A DNA stretch of 6,547 nt, taken from positions 1-6,547 of the forward strand of contig DUGU01000012.1 in NCBI GenBank assembly GCA_013331215.1, given 5' to 3'. Position numbers and translations under genes: made by a program. Below are positions 1-6,500 of the stretch, in pieces. Below the pieces are notes generated by a model. The model was not told where the DNA came from. It worked only from the letters and a program-made list of their open reading frames with translations, and searched no databases. This stretch comes from Methanoregulaceae archaeon. GTDB lineage: Archaea > Halobacteriota > Methanomicrobia > Methanomicrobiales > Methanospirillaceae. Positions within the stretch are counted from its first letter, which is position 1. The number at the start of each line of letters is the position of its first letter.

Positions 1-1
1 C

Positions 2-217
2 GAGGAGAACTGCCCGATGGAGATTCCCAACGCGCGGTTCATGCACGCGAACCAGGTCGAACTCCAGAAGATCTTCGGGTACCAGCCCGGACAGGACCTG
101 CGCCTGCCGATCCTCGCGCTGGTCGAGGAGAGGACGGAGCGCAAACGCCTCTCCGACACCGGAAGCGATCAGATCTACCTGAACGTCTTCAACCCGAGCG
201 AACCGGCGGAGTCCTGA
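2..217 (+). CDS. Unrecognised protein, C-terminal part (or complete 66-aa protein)
   Basis: I do not recognise this product. The frame is open to the left edge of the window and stops at TGA 215-217, so it is probably the C-terminal end of a longer protein. An ATG at 17 is a possible true start because GAGGAG at 2-7 would serve as a ribosome binding site nine bases upstream. That reading gives a complete 66-aa protein. The visible part is soluble, with no membrane segment or signal peptide. A helix-prone stretch (ELQKIFGYQPGQDL) is followed by a hydrophobic LRLPILALVEE segment, a basic ERKR patch and an acidic tail ending NPSEPAES. Third codon positions are almost all G or C, as in the neighbouring genes, which supports real coding. 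A terminator candidate follows directly, so it ends its transcription unit. It converges with the minus-strand transporter operon. Confidence 0.7.
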   Translation, partial: EENCPMEIPNARFMHANQVELQKIFGYQPGQDLRLPILALVEERTERKRLSDTGSDQIYLNVFNPSEPAES

Positions 218-230
218 TCTCCGGCCGGGA

Positions 231-291
231 CCGGCGGGGCTGTCTCCATCTCCGGAGACCCTCGGACACTCCCCGCCCGGGCTCTTTTTTT
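231..291 (+). terminator. Hairpin plus T-tract terminator
   Basis: The segment CCGGCGGGG (231-239) can pair with CCCCGCCCGG (271-280) with one bulged C. Between them, GTCTCC (242-247) and GGAGAC (254-259) form a nested six-base-pair stem. Seven T residues follow at 285-291. The element starts 14 bases after the stop codon of the leftmost gene. Archaeal termination depends mainly on the T-tract, so the hairpin may be secondary. Confidence 0.6.
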
Positions 292-575
292 CAGTTGCCG
301 GGAAGGTACGCTTCGGTACTCCCGTGCTCTCATGCCGTCCTTCTGATTCTTTTCCTCGTCGTGACAGCGGCCGTTCCGCCAGACGTGCAGCCCCTGCCCT
401 CATCGAAGGCATCTCTTCGCATCCCTCTGTCGGCATGAGGGCGGCGTGATAGGGAGATGCGTGGCAATGGGAGACACCGGGTGATCCGTTGCCCCCATCC
501 CGGATGCCGGTCGTGGCAGACCGCTCCGGGTCCTTCACCTTCCCGTTTCGTCGAAGGACTGGCAGACCCAACCGC
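292..575. other. Non-coding gap between convergent genes
   Basis: This stretch lies between the 3' end of the leftmost gene and the 3' end of the transporter ATPase gene. Open frames here are short, lack a ribosome binding site, or are antisense extensions of the neighbouring coding sequence. No tRNA-like or riboswitch pattern that I recognise is present. Its only clear structure is the nested inverted repeat at 396-442. No T-tract in minus-strand orientation is visible downstream of the transporter operon, so where that transcript ends is unclear. Confidence 0.6.
396..442. repeat. Nested inverted repeat (potential structured RNA)
   Basis: GCCCTCAT (396-403) and ATGAGGGC (435-442) are perfect eight-base inverted arms. 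Directly inside the left arm, CGAAG (404-408) and CTTCG (415-419) form a second stem around a six-base loop. An alternative pairing exists between GCATCTC (409-415) and GAGATGC (454-460). Either strand could form this as RNA. It lies 134 bases past the end of the transporter ATPase gene and about 100 bases past the T-tract of the leftmost gene. Function is unknown, and it may be a 3'-end structure. Confidence 0.5.
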
Positions 576-1577
576 TCAATCCGGGAGCGGCCGGATCGCG
601 TCGGCTGGGAAATGCGCCGTCGCCCGGAAACCTGGAGAAAGGGCGCCGGCTCCCGCCGCGGCGAATCCTGCGAGCCGGACCGGCTCCCCCGGCAGGTCGA
701 CGAGCAGCCGGACGCGACAGAGAGGGCCGAGGTCCTCGACCGCCTCGACCATCCCGGCGAGCGCGAAGGCGCCGGCGGGGGCGGCAACGGTTGGAAGGTT
801 GACCGTCACCGAACCCGGCGGCACGAAGCACCATGCTCCGGTAGCATGACCGATGAGGACGGCCGGAAAAAGGTTTTCGAGTCCGAGTCCCCGGGCGGCG
901 CGGAGGTCCGGCGGCCGCGCCGCGAGCGTCCCGTACGGCCCGTCGGCCACGACCCTGCCCCCGCTGAGCACCACGATCCGGTCCGCGTGGGCTCCGGCCT
1001 CGTCGAGCGCGTGGGTCACTTCGAGGATGGTCAGGTCCAGGCTCCGCCGCAGGCCCGCGAGCTCGAGGCGGCAGGCGGCGCGCGTGGCGGGATCGAGGGC
1101 CGCGAACGGCTCGTCGAGGAGCAGGAGGTCCGCGCCCGTCGCGAGGGCGCGGGCGATTGCGACCCGCTGCTGCTCCCCGCCCGAGAGCGTGGCCGGCCGG
1201 CGGTCAGCGAGGTGGGCGCACCCGAGCCGGTCGAGCTCGACCGTCGCCTCCTCCCGGGCATGGCGCCGGCTGGCGCCGCGCATCCGCAGGCCGAACGCAA
1301 CGTTTTCGTGGACCGACATGTGCGGGAAGAGGCTGTAGTGCTGGAAGACGAGCCCGATACGCCGGGCCTCGGGGGGCAGGTCCAGGGCGTCCTCGCCGCG
1401 GAGGAGGACCGTGCCCGCCTCGGGCCGAACCAGACCGGCCACGGTTCGGAGCAGGAGAGATTTTCCTGCTCCCGACGGGCCGACGACCAGGCAGTGCTCG
1501 CCGGGCTGGATGTGGAGGCGGCCGAGCTCGAGAACGAACGCCCCGGCCCGGACCCGGCACCCCTCACACCGGAGCAT
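576..1577 (-). CDS. wtpC: Tungstate/molybdate ABC transporter ATP-binding protein (WtpC/ModC type)
   Basis: This is the cytoplasmic ATPase that powers oxyanion import, 333 aa. All ABC motifs are present: Walker A GPSGAGKS (33-40), Q-loop Q79 in VFQHYSLFPH, signature LSGGEQQR (131-138), Walker B LLLLDEP (151-157), D-loop ALD (160-162) and switch histidine H189. Residues from about 255 form a C-terminal TOBE-like regulatory region with small beta segments (GMVEAVEDLGPLCRVRLLVD), as in oxyanion and spermidine-type importer ATPases. The start at 1577 is chosen because GGAGG lies four bases upstream and the ABC fold begins at once; a longer frame reaching 1673 adds only out-of-family residues. It overlaps the permease gene by 14 bases, indicating translational coupling. 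Family membership as an oxyanion importer ATPase follows from the partner permease. Tungstate versus molybdate cannot be decided from this protein, so modC is an alternative name. Confidence 0.92.
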   Translation of the reverse strand: MLRCEGCRVRAGAFVLELGRLHIQPGEHCLVVGPSGAGKSLLLRTVAGLVRPEAGTVLLRGEDALDLPPEARRIGLVFQHYSLFPHMSVHENVAFGLRMRGASRRHAREEATVELDRLGCAHLADRRPATLSGGEQQRVAIARALATGADLLLLDEPFAALDPATRAACRLELAGLRRSLDLTILEVTHALDEAGAHADRIVVLSGGRVVADGPYGTLAARPPDLRAARGLGLENLFPAVLIGHATGAWCFVPPGSVTVNLPTVAAPAGAFALAGMVEAVEDLGPLCRVRLLVDLPGEPVRLAGFAAAGAGALSPGFRATAHFPADAIRPLPD

Positions 1578-2376
1578 CGGGCCTCCAGAGCCGGGCGGCG
1601 CCGCGGCGGAGTACGATGAGGACCGACCCGCAGACTGCGAGGAGCACGAGCGCCACCGCGACCGTCCCGGCAAGCCCGTACTGCGTGAAGCGCGTGTAGA
1701 TCAGGGTCGAGATCACGAGCGGGTAGTATGCGATCATGATCACGGCCGCGAACTCGCCGACCGCCCGGCCCCACGCCGTCACCGCGCCCGAGAGGCACTC
1801 GCGGGCCGCAAGGGGGAGTGCCACCCTGGCGAAGGCGGCGCCCGGGCCCGCCCCGAGGGTACGGGCGACCTCCTCGAGCTCGACCGGGACCTTCGCGAAA
1901 CCGTCGCGGGCCGCATCCACATAGTACGGGATCCCGACGAAGAGCATGGCCGCCACGATCCCCGGGAACGCGTCTTCGAACGAGAGGCCCACCACCCCGA
2001 ACGGCGCTCCGAGAGGACCGTTCCGCATGAAGACGAGGTAGACGAGGAGCCCTGCGATCGTGTGCGGCAGCACGAGCGGGAGGTCGATCAGCGCCTCGAC
2101 GAGCGGGAGAACACGGCTCCGTGTCCGGGCCATCAGGTAGGCGAGCGGCGTCCCGAACAGGACCAGGAACGCGACCGCGAGGCCTGCAGCGGCGAAGGTA
2201 GTCCCGATCGCGTACCAGACGTCCGGGTCGACGGCGGCCGAGACGAGTGCGTCCGGGCTCTCCGCCGCCCGGATGACGAGCGTGGCGAGCGCGAGGAGCA
2301 CGAGGCCGACGAGGAGCCCCGCTGCGATCGGGAGAACGGCGCTACGCGCCGTCCGCCATCGTGCGGTCGCTGCCAT
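1564..2376 (-). CDS. wtpB: Tungstate/molybdate ABC transporter permease (WtpB type)
   Basis: This is the membrane channel subunit of the importer, 270 aa, the usual family length. Several hydrophobic segments are visible, including about 13-35, 56-82, 96-116, 136-152, 205-222 and 236-257. The cytoplasmic coupling loop that docks on the ATPase is the EAA motif EEVARTLGAG (168-177), followed by AFARVALPLA. Segments diagnostic of the Wtp/Mod permeases are LPLVLPHTIAG (99-109) and GRAVGEFAAVIMIAYYP (203-219), followed by a TLIYTRFTQYGL stretch typical of archaeal WtpB. It is the first gene of a leftward operon with the ATPase. No substrate-binding protein gene (wtpA), usually next to this pair, is in the window. 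No clear ribosome binding site precedes the ATG at 2376, so a leaderless or short-leader transcript from the AT-rich island at 2411-2432 is plausible. Confidence 0.93.
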   Translation of the reverse strand: MAATARWRTARSAVLPIAAGLLVGLVLLALATLVIRAAESPDALVSAAVDPDVWYAIGTTFAAAGLAVAFLVLFGTPLAYLMARTRSRVLPLVEALIDLPLVLPHTIAGLLVYLVFMRNGPLGAPFGVVGLSFEDAFPGIVAAMLFVGIPYYVDAARDGFAKVPVELEEVARTLGAGPGAAFARVALPLAARECLSGAVTAWGRAVGEFAAVIMIAYYPLVISTLIYTRFTQYGLAGTVAVALVLLAVCGSVLIVLRRGAARLWRPDAPV

Positions 2377-2410
2377 CGGGATCAGGTTCGCATCCGAACG
2401 AGATGAGGGA

Positions 2411-2460
2411 ACATGTTAAATGTACTTTATTGACATCGACCAAAACCGGAACAGATTAAT
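2411..2460. promoter_or_regulatory. Divergent promoter region between wtpB and the surface-protein gene
   Basis: The 108 bases between the divergent genes contain the only AT-rich island nearby. On the minus strand, the TTTAACA-like stretch around 2413-2420 would place a transcription start near 2390, about 13 bases before the wtpB ATG. On the plus strand, CTTTATTG (2425-2432) or GATTAAT (2454-2460) are TATA-like. The latter would put the start almost on the ATG at 2485, giving a leaderless mRNA. The plus-strand gene has no good ribosome binding site: GGAG at 2464-2467 lies 17 bases upstream. Imperfect inverted arms TGTTAA (2414-2419) and TTGACA (2430-2435) flank a 10-base spacer and could be an operator. 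Assignments are by eye. Confidence 0.45.
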
Positions 2461-2484
2461 GCCGGAGACCGTGTACTTCTCTGC

Positions 2485-3378
2485 ATGAGGGAAGGACGCG
2501 GGACGCCCGGGCTCGTCGCGCTGGCCGTGCTGCTGGCGCTGGCCCTGCCCGCGGCCGCCGCGCAGACCACCACTCTCGACGTCGTCCGGTATGGCTGGAA
2601 CAATGTGACGGTCGCGGAATCGGCGACCGTGAACGTCTCGTGGATGGAGGCGCACCTGCCCGTGATGGGCGACGGTTTCACCCCCTATCTCTTCCAGGGC
2701 CCGAGCTTCGTCCCGACCGATCTCTGGAACCCGGCCGAGACCGCGAACCTCGAGAAGATCAACGAGACCGTAAGAGGGACCGCCATCCGTGACCTCTGCG
2801 ATCTCGTCGGCGGCATGCACCCCGGCGACGAGGTTCAGGTACGTGCCGCCGACGGCTTTCGGAACCGGCTGAACTATACGAACGTCTACGCGCCGCAGGC
2901 CCGGCAGGGCCCGCCCGTGCTCGCCTGGTGGAATACTCGAAACGGCTACGCGTGGCCCGAGTCGATGCGCCTCTTCTTCCTTGCCGACATGTCGTCGAAC
3001 GCGAAAGGATGGCACGTCTTCGGCAACGAGGATATGCGGCGGAGCCTCGCGCCGGCCTACTGGCACTTCTTCTACTCCGATGGTCTGAACTATCCGTCGG
3101 CCGCAGGTCTCTCGGTCTCGAGCGTCGCGCGTATCGAGATCCTTCCGGCCCCGAGGGCGCTCGCCGTGCCGGGCGGGGCAGACGTGCCCCTCGATCCGAA
3201 CGGCGACGGACGATACGAGGATGTGAATGGCAACAGCCGGAAGGACTTCGCGGACGTGGTCCTCTACTTCAACCAGATGGCCTGGATCGCTGCGAACGAG
3301 CCCGTCGCTCTCTTCGATTACAACGGAAACGCCAGGATCGACTTCGCCGACGTGGTCGCGCTCTTCGCCGCGCTCTGA
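2485..3378 (+). CDS. Secreted protein with shared N-terminal domain and dockerin-like C-terminus
   Basis: This is a 297-aa exported protein of unknown function. Residues 1-26 form a signal peptide: basic start, hydrophobic core LVALAVLLALALP, and an AAAA|Q cleavage site. Residues 27-223 form one domain that recurs at the start of the next gene, sharing GDGxTPYLFQGP, NETxRGT, DLCxLVGGM, ADGF or SDGF, RQGPxVLAWW and HVFGNxDM. It loosely resembles the sulfite-oxidase-like repeats of that next protein (LVG plus xxDGF/Y spacing). Residues 237-297 end in two calcium-loop-like motifs: D246-x-N248-x-N250 with D254 and D257, and D278-x-N280-x-N282 with D286 and D289. Each is followed by a VV-hydrophobic helix (DFADVVLYF and DFADVVALF). 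This is the paired F-hand layout of type I dockerins, which bind cohesins. C105 is the only cysteine. N-x-S/T sequons suggest glycosylation. The ATG at 2485 is the only start that keeps a full signal peptide; the ribosome binding site is weak. Confidence 0.87.
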   Translation: MREGRGTPGLVALAVLLALALPAAAAQTTTLDVVRYGWNNVTVAESATVNVSWMEAHLPVMGDGFTPYLFQGPSFVPTDLWNPAETANLEKINETVRGTAIRDLCDLVGGMHPGDEVQVRAADGFRNRLNYTNVYAPQARQGPPVLAWWNTRNGYAWPESMRLFFLADMSSNAKGWHVFGNEDMRRSLAPAYWHFFYSDGLNYPSAAGLSVSSVARIEILPAPRALAVPGGADVPLDPNGDGRYEDVNGNSRKDFADVVLYFNQMAWIAANEPVALFDYNGNARIDFADVVALFAAL

Positions 3379-3387
3379 CGCACATTA

Positions 3388-3413
3388 AGTTGATTAAATT
3401 AATTTAATTAACT
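3388..3413. repeat. 26-base near-perfect AT-rich palindrome
   Basis: The halves are AGTTGATTAAATT (3388-3400) and AATTTAATTAACT (3401-3413). They are inverse complements except for one pair (G3392 against T3409), which would still be a G-U pair in RNA. The core TTAAATTAATTTAA (3394-3407) is a perfect 14-base palindrome. It begins nine bases after the stop codon of the preceding gene and lies about 107 bases before the next start. It could be a T-rich terminator, a TATA-containing promoter or an operator. The sequence alone does not decide. Confidence 0.6.
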
Positions 3414-3423
3414 CACAATAAAA

Positions 3424-3440
3424 ACAAAATCTATTTACCA
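3424..3440 (+). promoter_or_regulatory. Candidate BRE/TATA promoter for the large surface-protein gene
   Basis: An A-rich element (ACAAAAT, 3424-3430) precedes CTATTTA (3431-3437), resembling an archaeal BRE plus TATA box. A transcription start about 25 bases downstream, near 3460, would give a leader of roughly 60 bases. The AT-rich palindrome just upstream is a competing TATA location and would give a longer leader. Confidence 0.4.
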
Positions 3441-3449
3441 CTATCCGTC

Positions 3450-3517
3450 GAGGATTCTCCTATTCCGATGCTATCGCTGCGGCCGTTCTCGCACGGTCGC
3501 TCCGGTGAGGAGTCCTC
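3450..3517 (+). promoter_or_regulatory. Potential leader structure over the ribosome binding site
   Basis: The bases 3450-3458 (GAGGATTCT) can pair with 3509-3517 (GGAGTCCTC) as nine base pairs including two G-U pairs, covering the 3' half of the ribosome binding site GGTGAGGAG (3504-3512). Inside, GCGGCCGT (3479-3486) and ACGGTCGC (3493-3500) form an eight-pair stem with one G-U pair and a six-base loop. The start codon is at 3520. The outer helix forms only if transcription begins upstream of 3450. The inner hairpin forms either way. Confidence 0.4.
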
Positions 3518-3519
3518 TG

Positions 3520-6500
3520 ATGAGACCGACACACGTTCTGCTGTTCCTGCTTCTCGTCCTGCTCGTGGCCGCTCCGGCCGCCGCGCAGACGACCCAGGTG
3601 CAGGTGATCCGATATGCGAGCGACGGCACGACCGTCGCAGACCAGGAGACCGTCGACGTCGCCTGGATGGAGAGCAACCTCCCCGTCTTCGGGGACGGAG
3701 CCACGCCGTACCTCTTCCAGGGGCCGCTCACCGAGATCACCGATTATACGAACACGGCGAAGTGGAACCCGGCCGAGGACAACAATGTCGGCAAGGTGAA
3801 CGAGACGATCAGGGGGACGTACCTCACCGACCTATGCAACCTCGTCGGCGGTATGCAGCCGGGCGGCGAGGTCAAGGTCGTCGCCTCCGACGGCTTCGCC
3901 AAGACCTTCGCGTACGACAATGTCTACAGCCCCCAGCCCCGGCAGGGTCCGATGGTCCTCGCCTGGTGGACCGCCCGTGAAGGCTATGGCTTCCAGGACG
4001 GCATTCGACTCTTCTTCGGGGCCGACAACTCGACGAACCCATGGGGGCTCCACGTCTTCGGCAACCAGGACATGAAGGAGACCTTCGACGAGAAGTACTG
4101 GGGTTGGTACGGCGGAAAGGACGCCCTGCCGTCGGCCGCGCAGCTCTCCAATAAGTGGCTCGCAAAGATCGAGATCTTCCCCGCACCGTCGACCGACTGG
4201 ACGATTCTCCTCAACGGCTCGATCCAGCGCGACATCACCAAGTCCTACTTCGAGTCCGGCCTCTCCTGGTCGGGCCACCGCGCGACCTACACCGATGCGA
4301 GCGGCGGCGTCTGGGAGGGTATGCCCCTCTGGCGCCTCGTCGGCTACGTCGACGACGAGAACGAACATTCGGGCGCCTCGTACAACAACACCCTCGCGGA
4401 ACTGGGGTACACGATCCGCGTGATCGCGGCCGACGGCTTTTCCAAGACCTTCACCAGCCAGGAGATCGCGGAGAGCTCGAATTATATCGTCGCGAACACC
4501 CTGAACGGCTCGGCGCTTCCCGAGCAGATCAACGGCAAGAACGTCTGGCCGCTCAAGCTCGTCGGCGCCAACGCGACCGGCGGCAAGTCGATCGGGAACG
4601 TGGTCGAGATCCGGCTCGAAGGCCTGCCGATCGCGCCGGTCATCACGACGGTGACCGCGACCCCCACCCCCACGCCGACGACGGGCCCGGCCGCCCTCTT
4701 CGAGGGCGACCTTACCCTGAATGACGGCACCTTCCCGTGCACGGCTTACAACTCGGGCTCGACCTACCAGGTCCAGAACCTGACCCCGAACGGCGTCCTC
4801 GAACTCGCCTCGAAGGCCTCGGGGTTCGGGTACAACGTGACCGATAAGAAGTGGGTCACGATGGGCACGATGCTCCTCGACGGCGCCGGCGGGTACAATC
4901 TCGACTCGGGCACAAACCGGGCGTGGATGTACCGCGTGAACAATGTCACGAAGAACGACTTCTCATCGACCGAGGGGATCAGCGTCTACCGTGTCGCCGA
5001 CGGCGACCTCGTCGAGTTCTACTACGGCACGAAGGGCGGCGCCATCGAGAACGCCGAGGCCGTGATCCGCGCCCGGGTCCATGTCCGGCAGCAGACGACG
5101 GTCTTCGACGGGGACGTGACCCTCATCAACGGGACCTTCGGGGCGTACGCATACAACTCGGGTGCGACCATCCCCGTGAACAACCTGACCGTCCACGGCG
5201 CGCTCCAGGCCGCGGCCGCGAAGGGCGGGTTCACGTACAGGGCGACCGACAAGAAATGGTCGACCATGTCCACGTTCCTGCTCGACGGGGTCTCGACCTT
5301 CGACTTCAACAAGACCGAGAACACGGCCTGGGCCTACACCCTGAACGGCGCCGTGATGAACGACTACTCGGCCGACCAGGGGATCAGCGCCCAGTCCGTG
5401 AAGAACGGCGACCAGCTCGTCTTCTACTTCGGCGTCAAGGGAGCCGCGCTCGATGACGCGACAGCCGTCGTCCGGGTCCGGGTCTTCGTCGCGAACGACG
5501 CCGACTTCGCCCTCGCCCTGAAGGGTGCGCAGAATGCGATGGTCTCCAAGTCCGCCTTAGACGCATCGTCGGACCGCGTCAACTATACCGACATCTCGGG
5601 AACATGGTCCGGTGTCCCGCTCTGGACTCTGGTCGGGCAGGTCGACGACACCGATGCATCGTCCTTCAACGACGCGCTAGCGACCCGGAACTACACGGTG
5701 AAGGTCTCCGCGGTCGACGGCTACAACAGGAGCCTTTACTCTGGCGAGGTCGCGCGGACCACGAACTTCATTATCGCCGATCGTCTGAACGGCGCGCCCC
5801 TGCCCACGACGATGTGGCCGCTCCGGCTCGTTGGCGCCTCGGTGCCGCCGTCCCTCTCCGTTGCGAAGGTCGCCACGGTCGAGCTCGTCGGTCTGCCCGA
5901 GGAGCCGTCCGTCGGTGGGGATATCGGGTACTTCCTGATCTCGACGACCCCGTCCGGGGCCGAGATCTACCTCGAGGACATCGGGCAGACGCGGTATCAC
6001 GTTGGCAACACGACTGCCGGTCCGCTGAACGTCAGCATCTACCTCACGGCCACGCCGATGCGGAAGATCATCGCGAACCTCTCAGGATACGAGGACGCGG
6101 TCTTCAACATCACGCAGTACCCCGCACCAGACGGAACCCTCCCGGTCGACCTGACGCTCGAACCTCTCGGGAACGTCACCCCGACTCCGACGGTCACGCC
6201 GACGCCGGAGACGCCGGGCCCGTACAACGGGGCGCACGTGCCGTCGACCCGGATCGAGGCCGAGCACTTCGACACCGGCGGCGAGGGCGTCGCGTATCAC
6301 GACCTCGAGCCGCAGAACCTCGGCGGCAACACCATGCGCGCCGGTGAGGGCGTCGACATCGAGACCGAGGCCGGCGTCACGGACGTCGGATTCATCCGCG
6401 CCGGCGAGTATCTGAAATACTCGGTCGATTCGACCATCGCCGGCAACTACACCCTGACCCTGCACGCCGCGAACCCCGACGCGACGGCCAAGGCGGTCAC

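Noticed and set aside
1..436. A minus-strand frame of about 145 codons, open to the left edge, that would fill the non-coding gap
   Set aside because: It is codon-aligned antisense to the leftmost gene, where stops are rare because TTA, CTA and TCA codons are avoided. It runs through the terminator hairpin and lacks a ribosome binding site or recognisable motif.
496..506. CATCC-C-GGATG palindrome
   Set aside because: The one-base centre cannot form an RNA hairpin, and an isolated 11-base palindrome is unremarkable.
489..1619. A 376-codon plus-strand open frame antisense to the transporter ATPase gene
   Set aside because: Its product is Arg/Glu/Pro-rich low-complexity sequence with no family signal, while the minus strand encodes every ABC ATPase motif. 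Long antisense frames are expected at this GC content.
1411..2406. A 331-codon plus-strand open frame antisense to the permease gene
   Set aside because: The product is charged Arg/Glu/Asp-rich sequence. The opposite strand gives a clean membrane protein with an EAA motif.
2416..3066. A 216-codon minus-strand open frame antisense to the first surface-protein gene
   Set aside because: The plus strand encodes a signal peptide and a domain conserved in the next gene. The antisense frame has no such support.
3468..3980. An upstream ATG at 3468 opening a 170-codon frame over the start of the large surface-protein gene
   Set aside because: It is out of frame with the large gene, its product is Arg-rich without motifs, and the ATG at 3520 has a good ribosome binding site and a clear signal peptide.
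4660..4690. C-rich ACC/ACG low-complexity run that looks like a microsatellite
   Set aside because: It encodes the Thr/Pro linker between domains of the surface protein and needs no separate explanation.
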